In this document: one piece after another, positions 24,283-36,460 of the stretch
Layout of the letters: the number at the start of each line of letters is the position of its first letter
Numbering within the stretch: position 1 is the stretch's first letter
Origin: Epiperipatus broadwayi
Lineage: Eukaryota > Onychophora > Udeonychophora > Euonychophora > Peripatidae
DNA: 64,000 nt
Direction: 5' to 3'
Assembly: GCA_028023455.1 (NCBI GenBank)
Contig: JAQFVV010000281.1
Span: 248,001 to 312,000 of the forward strand
Translations under genes and position numbers: made by a program
Notes under the pieces: generated by a model
What the model saw: the letters and a program-made list of their open reading frames with translations, nothing else
Told to the model about the DNA's origin: nothing
Database searches by the model: none

Positions 24283-25557
24283 GGTAATTATAATGTAATT
24301 CGACTTGGCCACAAGATGGCATTATTGGCAGTCAAAAACAATACAATACAATGTTCGGGGCCACGTTATTTTTAAATTGAATCGCTGTTTTTTTTTTGGT
24401 TATTAATTTATTGATTGCTATAACTTTTTTTTATTAAAAAGTTGTTTAACTTTAATTTATATAACATTTTTTTATTTAAAAAGTTGTTTAATTTAAATTT
24501 TGGATTTAGTAAACGACAAGCTTTTTTTATTTTTAAATCGCTGTTTTTTGACAAAGCTGCTACAATGCGATGTCTATTTAGCAATGACTTTCGCTTAATT
24601 ATTGGTAAATGACAACCTTTTTTTTTATTTTTAAATCGCTGTTTTTGGATAAATTATAATCATTCTTTCCTTTTTAGTTATTAATTGACTGATTGCTAGA
24701 ACTTTTTTTGCGATGTCTATTTAGCAATGTCTTTCCCTTAATTATTGCTTTCTGCATAACAAAACAACTGTGTAGGGTTAGTTTTAGGGTTAGTTTAGGG
24801 TTAGTTTTAGAGTTAGTTTAGGGTAAGTTTTAGCATTAGTTTAGAGTTAGTTTTAGGGTTAGTTTAGGGTTAGTTTTAGGGTTAGTGTTCTGTTATTTGT
24901 AATGCTAAAATAAAAAAATATCAATATCATAACCATAGTCGGACTAAAGAAAAAAACTCAAACTTTTTTAAACAACAACAAACGCATGTAAATGTCTTCT
25001 TTATTTATTAAACATGTTTATAATAGGTGCTTTCTAAGAAATTTACAAAAAATCGTGTATATTTTTATTGGACAGCAGAAATACTTGGCTTCTGTTTTCG
25101 GCAACTGTGGAAAAAGTTAAGATTGCCAGACCTTTTATGAACTACATGGTATTTCACATGAAAACGAGATTTCGCACGTGAACTCGGCCGAATTCCTTTG
25201 ACGTACTCTCAGCACGCTTTTACACATTACACCTTCTCTAAATAAGGGTGTGGCCATTTGAAAAATTACTATAAAATCAGGTTTCTTAAATTAATTACAA
25301 ATACTAATCAAAATATACACACATATATATCAAACTGTACACGAAAGATAAGTGTGTGGATTCACAATAACTGTTGCGAAGCAGAAATAGGCCATATTAT
25401 TTCTGCATTACATCATCATCAATGGCATTCTAATGGCTAAGACAAACATTAGATGTTTTCTATAGCCATAATGAAGGGCTTGTAAACGGCATTTGTTAGG
25501 TGTTTTGGTGAGCCAGAACGACATCAAGTGGCCAAGCCCAATTAGATTATAAGTACC
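24283..25557. mobile_element. Inverted-repeat DNA transposon (GGCCAC-type TIR), non-autonomous
   Basis: The 30-bp ends are inverted copies with 26 of 30 matches: the left starts GGTAATTATAAT and ends CGACTTGGCCAC, and the right complement starts GGTACTTATAAT and ends GGGCTTGGCCAC. The element interrupts the long repeat, since copy 1 lacks it, so it inserted after the duplication. The interior has diverged AT-rich blocks (TTTTTAAATCGCTGTTTTT at least three times), a TTAGGG-like array and no transposase frame. The 35-36 kb element has the same subterminal organisation (AGGCCATA..TATTT..GCA near the right end). No target duplication is certain. Confidence 0.8.
24772..24893 (+). repeat. Degenerate TTAGGG-like minisatellite inside the TIR element
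   Basis: About 120 bp of alternating GTTTTAGGGTTAG and GTTTAGGGTTAG with single-base variants such as GAGTTAG and GGTAAG. It resembles telomere repeat with extra TTT spacing, lies inside a transposon and is interstitial, so it is not a chromosome end. Confidence 0.85.
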
Positions 25558-26969
25558 AATACATATATATAACAAAATAATAAGTTTAAATTTATAAAAA
25601 TTACTTACTTAATTTTCAATATTCATTTTAAATAATTTTCAAGTTAAATAATTTTCAGTTCTATTGTTTGTTTAAAATTACACAAGCTGGTAATTTGTTT
25701 ATGAGTTTTAACACTTCATCTAAAATAATCTTTAGCTAAAACTTGACCCATTTAAAATTATAACTTAAGACCAATTACAAAATTCAGTCAGGCATAAAGT
25801 ACTGTTGCCAAACTATAACTATGATGCAAATTGGAATACTCTTGGGAATATATCTTTGTTTCTGAATGTAACTATGAAGTAAATTAGAATAATAGAGCTT
25901 TAAGTCCAGATTTAGCTATACCAAATATTTTACTAAGGGGATATTTAGTTAAAGGCAAGTTCGAACCAGTAATCAGATGATGTGGCAAGACTAAAGGGAG
26001 GAGGGAACTACTCTCAAAAATATAATTTAAAAGAGCCTGTAGTAGTCATCAATATTTTAATTCTACTTTTTTTGTTCCTATTGTTGCTTTAAAATTATTG
26101 TTATTTCTGCCAAAAATATTTCTGAAAACAAGTGCTGAAAATTTAAATAAGAAAACTGTTTCTGCTGTACTTTAGCAAGCTGAATCCTAGAAAGCCATTA
26201 TCCAAGCTGATCAAATGCCGATCATTGGATAGAGACAAGAGACAACCATCTGCTTTCGCAGACAAGCTGCTACTGATGAGAGAAAACACCAACCTCAGCC
26301 ATGCCCAGCCCAGTGAGAAAGAGCTACACCTGAAATGCCAGAGAGTTCCTTGAATGAAGTAATAGAGAAAAGCTGCCACCAAGTAAATTCACAAAGCTAC
26401 ACCGAGACTCAAACCTAGAGAAGCCACAGCCAATGTAACAGAGAGAAGACATACAAGAAAGATGCCTTGAAAAACTCACTATCAAGATTACTGGTAAATC
26501 ATTCTGCAGAATATTAAATTCCATTACTAAACTCATTCTAAATGAAAAGCTAGCTAACTAATAAATCTTGTAAGTCATAATATCATTTAAATGTTACACT
26601 AAACTGTTTATATTAAATTTATTTAAAGCTTAGAGCACTCTCAATATTCTTGCTTGAATTAATAATTTAAGTAAGCATAAATATTTAGTTTCTATAAAAC
26701 CATTCAAACACATTTTTTATTTTTAAATTATAACTTGATCGTTTTATGAAATTTATTCTTATGCCATCTATCTTTAGTTTCAATTTTATGTTTATTAATT
26801 TAAGCTATGTTCATCAGAACAGAGTTTTGTATGTTTAATAAATTATCAGGGGAGGGGAGCGAGTAATCACTTTTTCATTATATCAGAGTATTGTAATATA
26901 AAAAATATAGGCAAAACTCTCTTCTGAAACAAAACTGTTATTTATGCTAGAGTGAATCAGTTATTTATA

Positions 26970-27330
26970 ATGCCCAAAATTAGTTATTTAAAATTCATCT
27001 TTTGCTCAAGTTATTTAAAATGAAAATATTTTGCTGAAGTCATTTGAAATGTATATTTTGTGTATGTTATTTAAAACACAGATTTTGGTCATGTTATTTA
27101 AGATGTATATTTTCCTACGTTATTTAAAATATATTTGCCAGTTATTTAAAAATGTATATTTTATGCAAAGCTATTTAAAATGTAGGTTTTCCATAAGTTA
27201 TCTAGAACACATATTGCCTTATTAATAAGGCCTATTTTACAAGTTATTTAAGATAAATATTTGAATAATTTGTTTAAGAATCAATATTTTGTGTGAACTA
27301 TTTAATAATCCCTATCTTAGATTATTTAAG
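26970..27330. repeat. Degenerate ~27-bp tandem array inside repeat copy 2
   Basis: Counterpart of the 19815-20165 array, with GTTATTTAAAATGTATATTTTG-type units and differing unit details. The 64-codon frame at 27031-27225 is a by-product of this array. Confidence 0.7.
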
Positions 27331-28149
27331 AATCAGTTCGTTTGATATTAAATGGAACTTATACTACATATAATTAATGTTTCAAATTCTAATAAATCTT
27401 TAAAATTTGCTATAACTTCATTTAATTAAAGATTAAGATGATATGCAGAGAGCCTTAAATCAGATTCTCATTATGACCTTTATCATGTGACTTAATAATC
27501 TCATTTATGAACTGACCAGTGGTTGTAGTACTGAAAGAAGCTAAGATTTTGACGTAATTAATTTATAAAATATTAATTTAGGATTGCGAATGTGTTGTTA
27601 GTTAGTATAAATATGCATATCTTCTTGCTATATCTGTAATGGTCTACATCAGAATAGTTTCCACATCAAGTCATGCCACAAAAGTTTAGGCAATTGTGAT
27701 ATTTATTTGAATTTAAAGTAACCAAAGCGTTCGAAAGGGCTCATACGCCACTTTTCTGCTCACTTTAATAAAAAGGCCTCTTCAATTATAACAAGCAGAC
27801 CGGTTTGGGGAATCATTAAAAAGTAATAAACCTCATTAAGAATACATTCAAGGGACATTTATTCTGATACTATAGTTTATAATGCACTAGAGTCTGACAT
27901 TTGACGGCCACATCTCAGTTCATCTTCCATAGAAAGTAAATTTGAATTTGATCTGATTAAGAATCTGAGTTAATGTGTTTATCTGTGTAACAGTTATATA
28001 TAACATGCAATTATCTATTTAGTTAAGTTTAAACTTAGTAATAATAATATAATCTCTATCAGTTACCAATAAATTGATTACTCTAGCTATTACTGATTGG
28101 CATGGAAGATGGCATAAGCTTGTTACAAAGTTATAGACTAATTAAATCA

Positions 28150-28430
28150 TTTGTAACCCTGAGCATCCACTCACCTGTGTGTGAGCTCCATATAAATTGC
28201 TTTATGATACTATTTTATAATCCTGAACCACTCATCTGCATGTGAGTGCTATAAATTGCTTTATGATTTGATTTTATAACTCTGAACCATTCACCTGTGT
28301 GTGAACCCTATATAATTAGTTTTCTAACCTTGAGTCAATCACATGTGAGCATCCTACATAACTTGCTGCGCTATATTCTTTATAACCCTGAGTTTTCACT
28401 CACCTGCATGTGAACCAGCTATACACACTT
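28150..28430. repeat. ~55-bp tandem array with CACCTG..TGTGAG motif, copy 2
   Basis: Counterpart of 20995-21265: five units with ACCCTGA, CACCTGCATGTGA or CACCTGTGTGTGA, and TATAAATTGCTTTATGAT. Confidence 0.75.
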
Positions 28431-28763
28431 TATTTTTCTTTTTATTTATTAAGTATTATATTAAATTTCTGAAATATAAATTGGTCTGTCTCCATTCTTG
28501 CTCATTACCTTATGAATCACTAGATAAGTTATATAATATGATGGGGAAGGGATGTCTCATGTTTTACTGCTTTGCTGTTGCTGTAACATGAATAAAGAGA
28601 TATCGAGTTTAACCTCAGGAATGTCATTCACGATGGGTTGACTTGGAAGCATGAGTGAGAGGGATGAGGAATGATCAGACATAGGATATTACTATCTTGA
28701 CTTGGTCAGCTTTCTTTGACTTTGATTCTCAGTCTGTTGAGCAAATATACAAATCTGAACATT

Positions 28764-28766
<3 letters not shown>

Positions 28767-28821
<55 letters not shown>
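28767..28821. repeat. (AT)n microsatellite at the outer end of repeat copy 2
   Basis: About 55 bp of uninterrupted AT directly after CATTACA. The left end of copy 1 also abuts an AT run, which may reflect a target inside AT repeat. Confidence 0.95.
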
Positions 28822-28824
<3 letters not shown>

Positions 28825-31270
28825 GTTATTAATTTTTTATGACTGTATAGTGTATATTAATATAAATGGTAATATAATTTAAATTAATGAGATATTTATT
28901 TTACATTGTTAAAGTATAAGAGAATTATAATTTTCTAAATTGAAATTTATGTTTTATAGATGGGGGAGATTAAGATTATAATTAAATGTATTTATCTCCT
29001 TACTTGTCAATCATAAATTAATATCAAACATTTATTTTTTGTTTTACTCTTTTAGAACAATGTGAACAAATACATATATTAATCTTTAGTATATTTCATT
29101 TTCATTAAACTATATTTTTTATATATGAAGACTAAGATGTCCTTGAAATGTTTTGAAATGTGCATATGTGTTAAAATACACCTAAGTTACATAAATACAC
29201 ATTTTTAGTTTTAGAATTTTATAGGTGAAGTTTGATATACAATCATTTCATTAATTTAAAAGAATGAATGTCAATTAAAAACCTATGGCTTAAAGGATAA
29301 TTGGATCATATGTATAGATTTTAAATGTTAATTTGCCATTTTAATTTATATTCATTTGTTAATAGATTATCAATTAATTAAAAATGCTTAAACTTGCTTG
29401 GTTGCCTTTCAATTTTACAATGCAAGTTTAATGTTTAATCATATTTAGATGAAATGATATTCACTAATTGATTACACCACATAATTCACTAAATTCTTCA
29501 GATTCCAATCTACAATATAAGTAAAAGACTATAGTTACATATCATTTTCTTTGTATTGAATTTGATATTTATTATTTGAACAGGTATAGCTTTTTATATT
29601 GCAAATAGTGATTTGACATTCTTAAATATTTAATAAGTAATTAGAAGCTTATTGTAATTATTTTGTTAGTAACAAGTAACAGTTATATTAAGATAGAAAT
29701 TATGTACGAATTGATTTATGATTGATTGAAATACAGATATGATAATTATTGAAGATGAGTAAAGGTAGTTGCAATAAAATGTTCATGTATTTTATTTTAA
29801 TTCATTATTGATTGAACTGAATATTATATTAAATCAGTATACAGCCACAATTATCATAATCTGCTTCACCTATAGAGCTATAATAGCAATATATTTTATT
29901 CTGCTACAAATCAGTGATTTGCTTTAAATATATTGAAGGTTTGTTGATGTAGGCAAATTTAGTTTAAATTTTAAATTTTAATATTGATATTTGATTATAA
30001 TAGACACTAATGATATTTGATATGCTTTGACAATTGTAGTCTAAAGTTGTAATAACTTAGCTTTATTAAACTGAAGAGTAAGTGCATATGATTTGTCAGT
30101 TGGGTTTGATAAAGCATCAAATAAAAATCTATCATTTATTTTATAGATTGATGTGATTGGATGTTATAAATTTTAATGTTATCTAATAGGATGATTTCAT
30201 TTTATAGTATTATAAGTTGGCGAAAGTGAAAAGATATGTTAGGTTAATTGATTTTGTATTATTATTGTGTATTTAATCTTATTATAATTGGCTTAATTAA
30301 ATTAATAAAAACATATTGGTATTAGTGGAATAGCATGACTAAGTTAGCATAATTTTTCTATTTTATTTAGTTGTAATTAGAAATTAATCATTGAGTTATA
30401 TATTTTTGATTAGATGTCATTGATATTATAAACTTGTAGGCATATTAAAATTATTATTTCATCTATCCATGAATTATTTTGTTTAAATATAAATACAAAT
30501 ATTGTTTAAATTTTAGTATAAGAGCTATTGGCACATTAATTACATAATAATAGTATATGATTGTATTATTATAAATAGTGTTTTAACTCATAAGAACTAT
30601 TAAGGTTTATCTGCCTAATTTTTTGTCATTATTTTCGTTTTAATATAAGTGATCTATATAAAAGGCATATACTGTAATTTATATGAAAGTGATATTTAGT
30701 TTTATTGCTTTATTTTTAATCCATTGGCAATAATCTTTATATTATAGGGTAGCTCAAAGTAATAATTTTATTTGCTTTCTATCCATTATAAATGCTATTT
30801 GAATTAATAAGGTTACAACAAAGATTATTATCATTATTGTAGTGAATTAACTATTAGATTGTATTAATTTATTAATATTCACTTTCATTTAGTTTATTAA
30901 TTTCATTTTCCCATTTCACAGGAATTAATAAATGAGGATTGTTCTGCCTTGGTTCATGTTTTTATTCTGTTACAAATGGTTATCAATAATTAGGATAGTC
31001 TCAGGATTCAGTATATCACATAATTTTATTCTGTTATCAGAGTATATTGTTATTTATTTGCAAATGGTGACTAACGATTGAGCTATATTTTGATTTAGAT
31101 TATAGTAAGTTTTTATTTCCCATGGTCATTATAGTTATTCAGTTAGAAATGGATCCCAAATATGTGAGACATTAAATAAAAGCATACCTCATTTTTATTC
31201 TGTTACGATTGATGCTGCAATTCATGGGATGCTATTAAACTAGAACCATTCTTTCATGGCACACATTTTT
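28822..31270. other. AT-rich noncoding DNA with a recurring TTTATTCTGTTACAA motif
   Basis: Stops in all frames and no exon seen. TTTATTCTGTTACAA or close variants recur near 29895, 30960, 31020, 31190 and 31275, which suggests a very degenerate long-period repeat. Confidence 0.4.
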
Positions 31271-31433
31271 ATGCAGTTACAATATATATATATATATATA
31301 TTTGTACCAGGTTCTATATATATATATTTGTACCAGGTTCGATCCAATGTGCTCACACTTCATCTATCAATTGGTTTAGCTAGGTTTCAACCTTATTTAT
31401 AATACATTTATAATCTTATTTAATTATAAATAT

Positions 31434-31669
31434 TTGAGAATGAACCAGCATGTTCAAGTAAAGTTGAAAATACTATTGATAGCAAAGCTTTCAATACTAC
31501 CCATGATCAGATCGAGTTATGCAACACATAACATGATCACATTTGCAGATCATGGCCCACCTCGACTGCTAGATTCAAACCCCTACTATCCAAACACTTA
31601 TATATTTCAGAGTAAACCCCAGGCACCAGCTAGTTCAGAACTAACATGTTGGGCAGTAGGCCCATAAAC

Positions 31670-31670
<1 letters not shown>
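31434..31670. other. GC-richer island with tRNA B-box-like word on the minus strand
   Basis: A 77-codon + frame (31434-31667) covers a less AT-rich block with no recognised domain. On the minus strand 31569-31587 reads GTAGGGGTTTGAATCTAGC, close to the internal pol III B box GGTTCGAATCC. A matching A box and tRNA fold were not convincing. It may be a SINE fragment or an old exon. Confidence 0.25.
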
Positions 31671-32918
<1,248 letters not shown>

Positions 32919-33146
32919 CTCTACTTCTTTTATAAAACTTTTAGACTTTTAATCTTATGTTTTCATTGATGAAGGATTTTTATTTTAATAATTTTTTTAA
33001 ACAAAATTATTATGTGCCAACACAATGTTGGTACAATATAAACACCCAGGTCTCATTTTATGTTGATTTATTTAATGTGATTTTGAAGTTATGCGGTTCA
33101 TGTTTCTTCTTAATATCTTTGTATGTGGTTTTCTTTTATGCAATAA

Positions 33147-33274
33147 AAATTATTAGATCAGAAGCCAAGCTCCAATAATGCACTAATACTTTAAATATTA
33201 TAAATTTTGAGCACTCACATGTCATATTTAAAGTAATAGTGCATTATTGGAGTTTGACTTCTTTCTAATAATTT
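33147..33274. mobile_element. Small foldback element (128 bp, ~50-bp arms)
   Basis: 33147-33197 and 33225-33274 are inverted copies sharing AAATTATTAGA, GAAG, CTCCAATAATGCACTA and TACTTTAAATA, with a 27-bp loop. Size and structure fit a solo MITE or a structured noncoding sequence. Confidence 0.7.
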
Positions 33275-33875
33275 CAATATGTTCAACACTTTATAATAGT
33301 ACTATAATAGATTTTATGCAACAAAGAAGTTCATAATTCACTTAAAATCAGGATTTTCCTATTTTATATACATACATTAAATTTTACAAGATTATAATTT
33401 CTAATCTGTTCAAACGTTATAGATGCCTATATTATGCATGTTGTTTTTTTGAATTTTAAATCACATTCAATTTTTGCTTTTAAAAAAAGAGTATGTAATC
33501 AATTAATTATTTAGTGGCAAGTTTATTTTTAAAAGGCGAGTTTTAGCGATGAGCACAATTAAGTTTGACAAGCAAAATCTGATTTTTAATTATAATTAAC
33601 AATTTAAAAATTACGTAATGTGATCTGAAATTAATGTGACACAAAACAATGAAATTTGATTTTTAAACTGAATTGAAAATTAAAGACAAAAATAAGAATT
33701 TAATTTTTAATTGTTAGTTTGAAATAAATTTTGTCTGACAGTGGTGAGTCAGTCTCTTTTTATTATCCTAAGACTAAGCTCTTATTTTTATTTTAAATTT
33801 TTAGTTTACTCTAACAGAGTAATAAAAAACACCCATGAAAATGAATTTATTTGGAAATAAAAATTTCAATTTTAG

Positions 33876-33928
33876 ATTGCTTAGCGCTATCGGAAGGATC
33901 AACAGCAATTGGAAAACATTTAGTTTAG
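33876..33928 (+). CDS. Candidate 53-nt exon
   Basis: A good acceptor (ATTTCAATTTTAG) precedes and a strong donor (TTTAG|GTGAGT) follows 53 nt whose base composition is far less AT-rich than its flanks. One frame is open across it (LLSAIGRINSNWKTFSL, entering in phase 2 and leaving in phase 1). A second frame ends in a stop at the last codon. It is too short for family assignment. It could equally be a scrap of mobile DNA, since no protein comparison was possible. Confidence 0.35.
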
Positions 33929-34790
33929 GTGAGTTTACAATAAGAGCAATTAAAAAATGACATTGGCACTAGTTGTATTTCTTCTTGTGATGAATCTGAT
34001 GTTTTACTAGTTTACAAATGAACTAACTTATCATCAAATAGCAATAATAATTAAAATACTGTACATGTATAAAAAATGAAAAATACTATAAATTATGCAT
34101 AAAAATATATTGTTTTGAATAAAATTAAATACTATAGTTAATAAATAAGTAAAAAAAGTTTATCTATTTTTTTCAAATTTGAAGTTTTCTATTAGTCATA
34201 TTTTATTTCCTTATTTTTTGTGTGCAAATTTTAAAGTAATTTTACACTGTTGCTTTGCTTTTATGCAATTTTTGAAAATTACAGTAATTGTCCTCCATTC
34301 TTCAAGGTAAGTTAAGTCTATTTTTGTGCAATTTTTTTGTGCGCATTTTCTGAGGAACCTATCTATCGCATAAAATGAAACTCAGGTGTTCATATATATA
34401 TATATTGTAACCTTCTAGATAGGCACCAGGAATATTAATTGTAATTATATAGGATGGTATCAGTAACAGATGATTGCAACTTACTAAACAAATAACCTGA
34501 AATTATTTTTTTTTATCAATGGCCTAAAAATATGTTTAAACACACTTACAGATATAATTTGAAAGTTTTGGGACATTTAATATTTTTCTTTAGTGAGTAA
34601 TTAATGATAGAAAGCAGGGTGGCTTGTCACAGAAATTGACAGTTTAGTTTAAGTTGATCCAAGCTTGTTTTATTTGTGTGATGAACCACATTGATATTTG
34701 TTTAGGTAATTTCATGGTTTTTTTGCTTTCAATATTTCAGTCTATAGTGTAAATAGTGCAGTCTTTTTGGTTCATACTCATAGAAACTTT

Positions 34791-36131
34791 TTGTAATCAT
34801 CTGAAATCTGGGCATGGCCACTTGGGGCATTGATGCTATACAAAAATCAATCAAATGTAATGTTACTAGGCCACCACAACATTTTTTTATATAACATGTC
34901 TTCTTTTTTTGATTAAACAAATTTTTATTTCATTTATAACATGGTTTTTTTTATTAAACAAATTTTTATATTCATTTTCATTGTTTATTTTACCCTGACA
35001 TTTTTCTTTATCCAACAAATTTTGGTAATGTAATTTTGTGTTTATTTCTCTGAATTTTAAAACATTGGTCTGTTTCACAATGAAAAAACTTGTTTTAACC
35101 CCACCGAAAAAATATAATGGTACAATTATTTGGGAATTGTTTTAACTTTGTTCTACTTTTTTTTGGTTGACTAAATTGTTTTTCTTATTATTATTAAATC
35201 AAAAGTAACTTTTGTGTTTTTGGGGATTCAAAAATTGTTTTGAAACCACCACCTCTACGCTTGAAATAATAATTGTAACAAAAAGTCAATAATTTCTTTT
35301 TTTTTTCAACAACTTTTTCTCACTTTTTACTTTTATTTATATTTCATTTGAATTACTTTTTTTTGCCTTCTACAATAAACTGCTTGGGGGGGGACTTTCA
35401 TACTTTGTTATTATTAACAAAAAGTCAACAAAAGTAGTCATTTATTTTAACCCCACTGCAAAAAAGATAATCCAAATACTTGTCAATTTATAATAAAATG
35501 AAAAAAAAAGTTCACAAACTTTGGACATTTGGAACTTATTTATTATTTTATAGCTGTAATAAAAAGTCTGGTATTTGGGAGGACATTATGTGCCTGAAAA
35601 AAGGATACAGTCTCTCACTTTCTGTACTCGAAAATTCTGAAAAGTTAAAAAATTGCACATTCTTCTCAGCCTTTTTATTGGTCTCATATATTTTTTATGC
35701 TGAAATGTGACTTAGCATGTGAGCTTTGTTGAAGCATGTTCAAACATACCCTTTGCCAATTTTTTACATATTAACATTTTCTTAGGGAAGGATGGGACCA
35801 TATGACAATTATTAGTAATTAACAACATTATTTAAATATAAATGACGTTACTCTATTATGGAGATCTGAAAAGTTGTACCAACTTGCAATTGAAACACCT
35901 TCAAGCAATACAGTAATCAGCTATGAATAGAACGAATATGTGTAAATAGTATCAAAGCACAAAACAGGCCATAATATTTTTGTGCAATGTCATGTAAAGT
36001 GGCCTGCAGGGGTTAATACAATATAAATGTTGTATTAGTCCATAAGGTCAGCTGTTGAAATGGCATTTTTATGTGCTTTGACACATAAACAATGTCATCA
36101 GGTGGCCATGCCCAGATTTAAGATGATTACC
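34791..36131. mobile_element. Inverted-repeat DNA transposon, second GGCCAC-type family member
   Basis: The left end (34793-34821) starts GTAATCATCTGAAATC and continues to GGCATGGCCAC. The right end (36102-36131), complemented, starts GGTAATCATCTTAAATC and continues to GGCATGGCCAC, with 28 of 29 matches. AAACTTT sits on both sides (34784-34790 and 36132-36138), a likely 7-bp target duplication. The interior is T-rich with repeated GTTTTAACCCCAC / TTTTAACCCCAC words and no transposase; the frames at 35480-35710 and 34887-35078 are short and unremarkable. The terminal GGCCAC block and the right subterminal region match the element at 24283-25557. Confidence 0.8.
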
Positions 36132-36394
36132 AAACTTTCATTTTAGTCTGATTGGTTTAGTATTTGTACTATATCATTTATGGATGTGCATTTATGCTTT
36201 TGCCATCTTTCAACTTCATATTACATTTACGTACTTCATTAAACCACCAAATATGTTTCTTAGCAAAATATTTAATTTTATAACCATAGCTTGGATAAAC
36301 AATTAAAAAACAATTTAAATGAATTAATAGATTACTGGACCAGTGGATTGTCAACAGACAAATACACTATTAAATATTAGTAATAGTTAAAATG

Positions 36395-36460
36395 TTGCTA
36401 GTCTTTCACATGCACCTACCATTGACTCTCAGACAGCCAATCAGATTTTAAACAGCTGTC
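36395..36460 (+). repeat. 66-bp dispersed repeat with CCAAT box, copy 1
   Basis: Near-identical to 41769-41834 in the same orientation. It contains AGACAGCCAATCAGATTTTA, a perfect CCAAT-box word, and ends AAACAGCTGT. The two copies bracket a possible eroded retroelement, so they could be LTR fragments. Homology does not extend visibly beyond 66 bp. Confidence 0.7.

Larger units (their letters stand above)
17720..28766 (+). mobile_element. Composite LTR-type retroelement with ~3.45-kb terminal direct repeats
   Basis: Two direct repeats (17720-21611 and 23945-28766) bracket 2.3 kb that holds, in order, a primer-site-like motif (21636), Lys/Glu-rich and coiled-coil coding scraps, an integrase C-terminal-like frame (23151-23432) and a purine-rich tract (23891-23914). 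After removing insertions unique to one copy, both repeats are close to 3.45 kb. They begin TGAAACAG and end CATTACA, that is TG...CA. The outer flanks are AT repeat on both sides, so a short AT target duplication is possible but cannot be proven. No reverse transcriptase, RNase H or protease remains, so it would be non-autonomous or internally deleted. A tandem segmental duplication is the main alternative. Confidence 0.55.
23945..28766 (+). repeat. Long direct repeat, copy 2 (putative 3' LTR)
   Basis: Same order of landmarks as 17720-21611. It differs by about 95 extra bases near 23980-24065 and by a 1.27-kb inverted-repeat element at 24283-25557. Without these the length is about 3.45 kb, matching copy 1 without its own insert. 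It ends GAACATTACA and runs directly into AT repeat. Confidence 0.8.

Noticed and set aside
24772-24893. Telomere or chromosome end
   Set aside because: The TTAGGG-like array is short, degenerate, and inside a transposon with unique sequence on both sides.
31322-31345. Perfect B-box word GGTTCGATCC as a tRNA gene
   Set aside because: No A box or tRNA fold upstream, only AT repeat; a 27-bp local duplication explains the sequence.
34275-34310. 22-nt microexon between ATTACAG and AAG|GTAAGT
   Set aside because: Donor is excellent but the segment is too short and lacks a testable frame; likely chance in this sequence.
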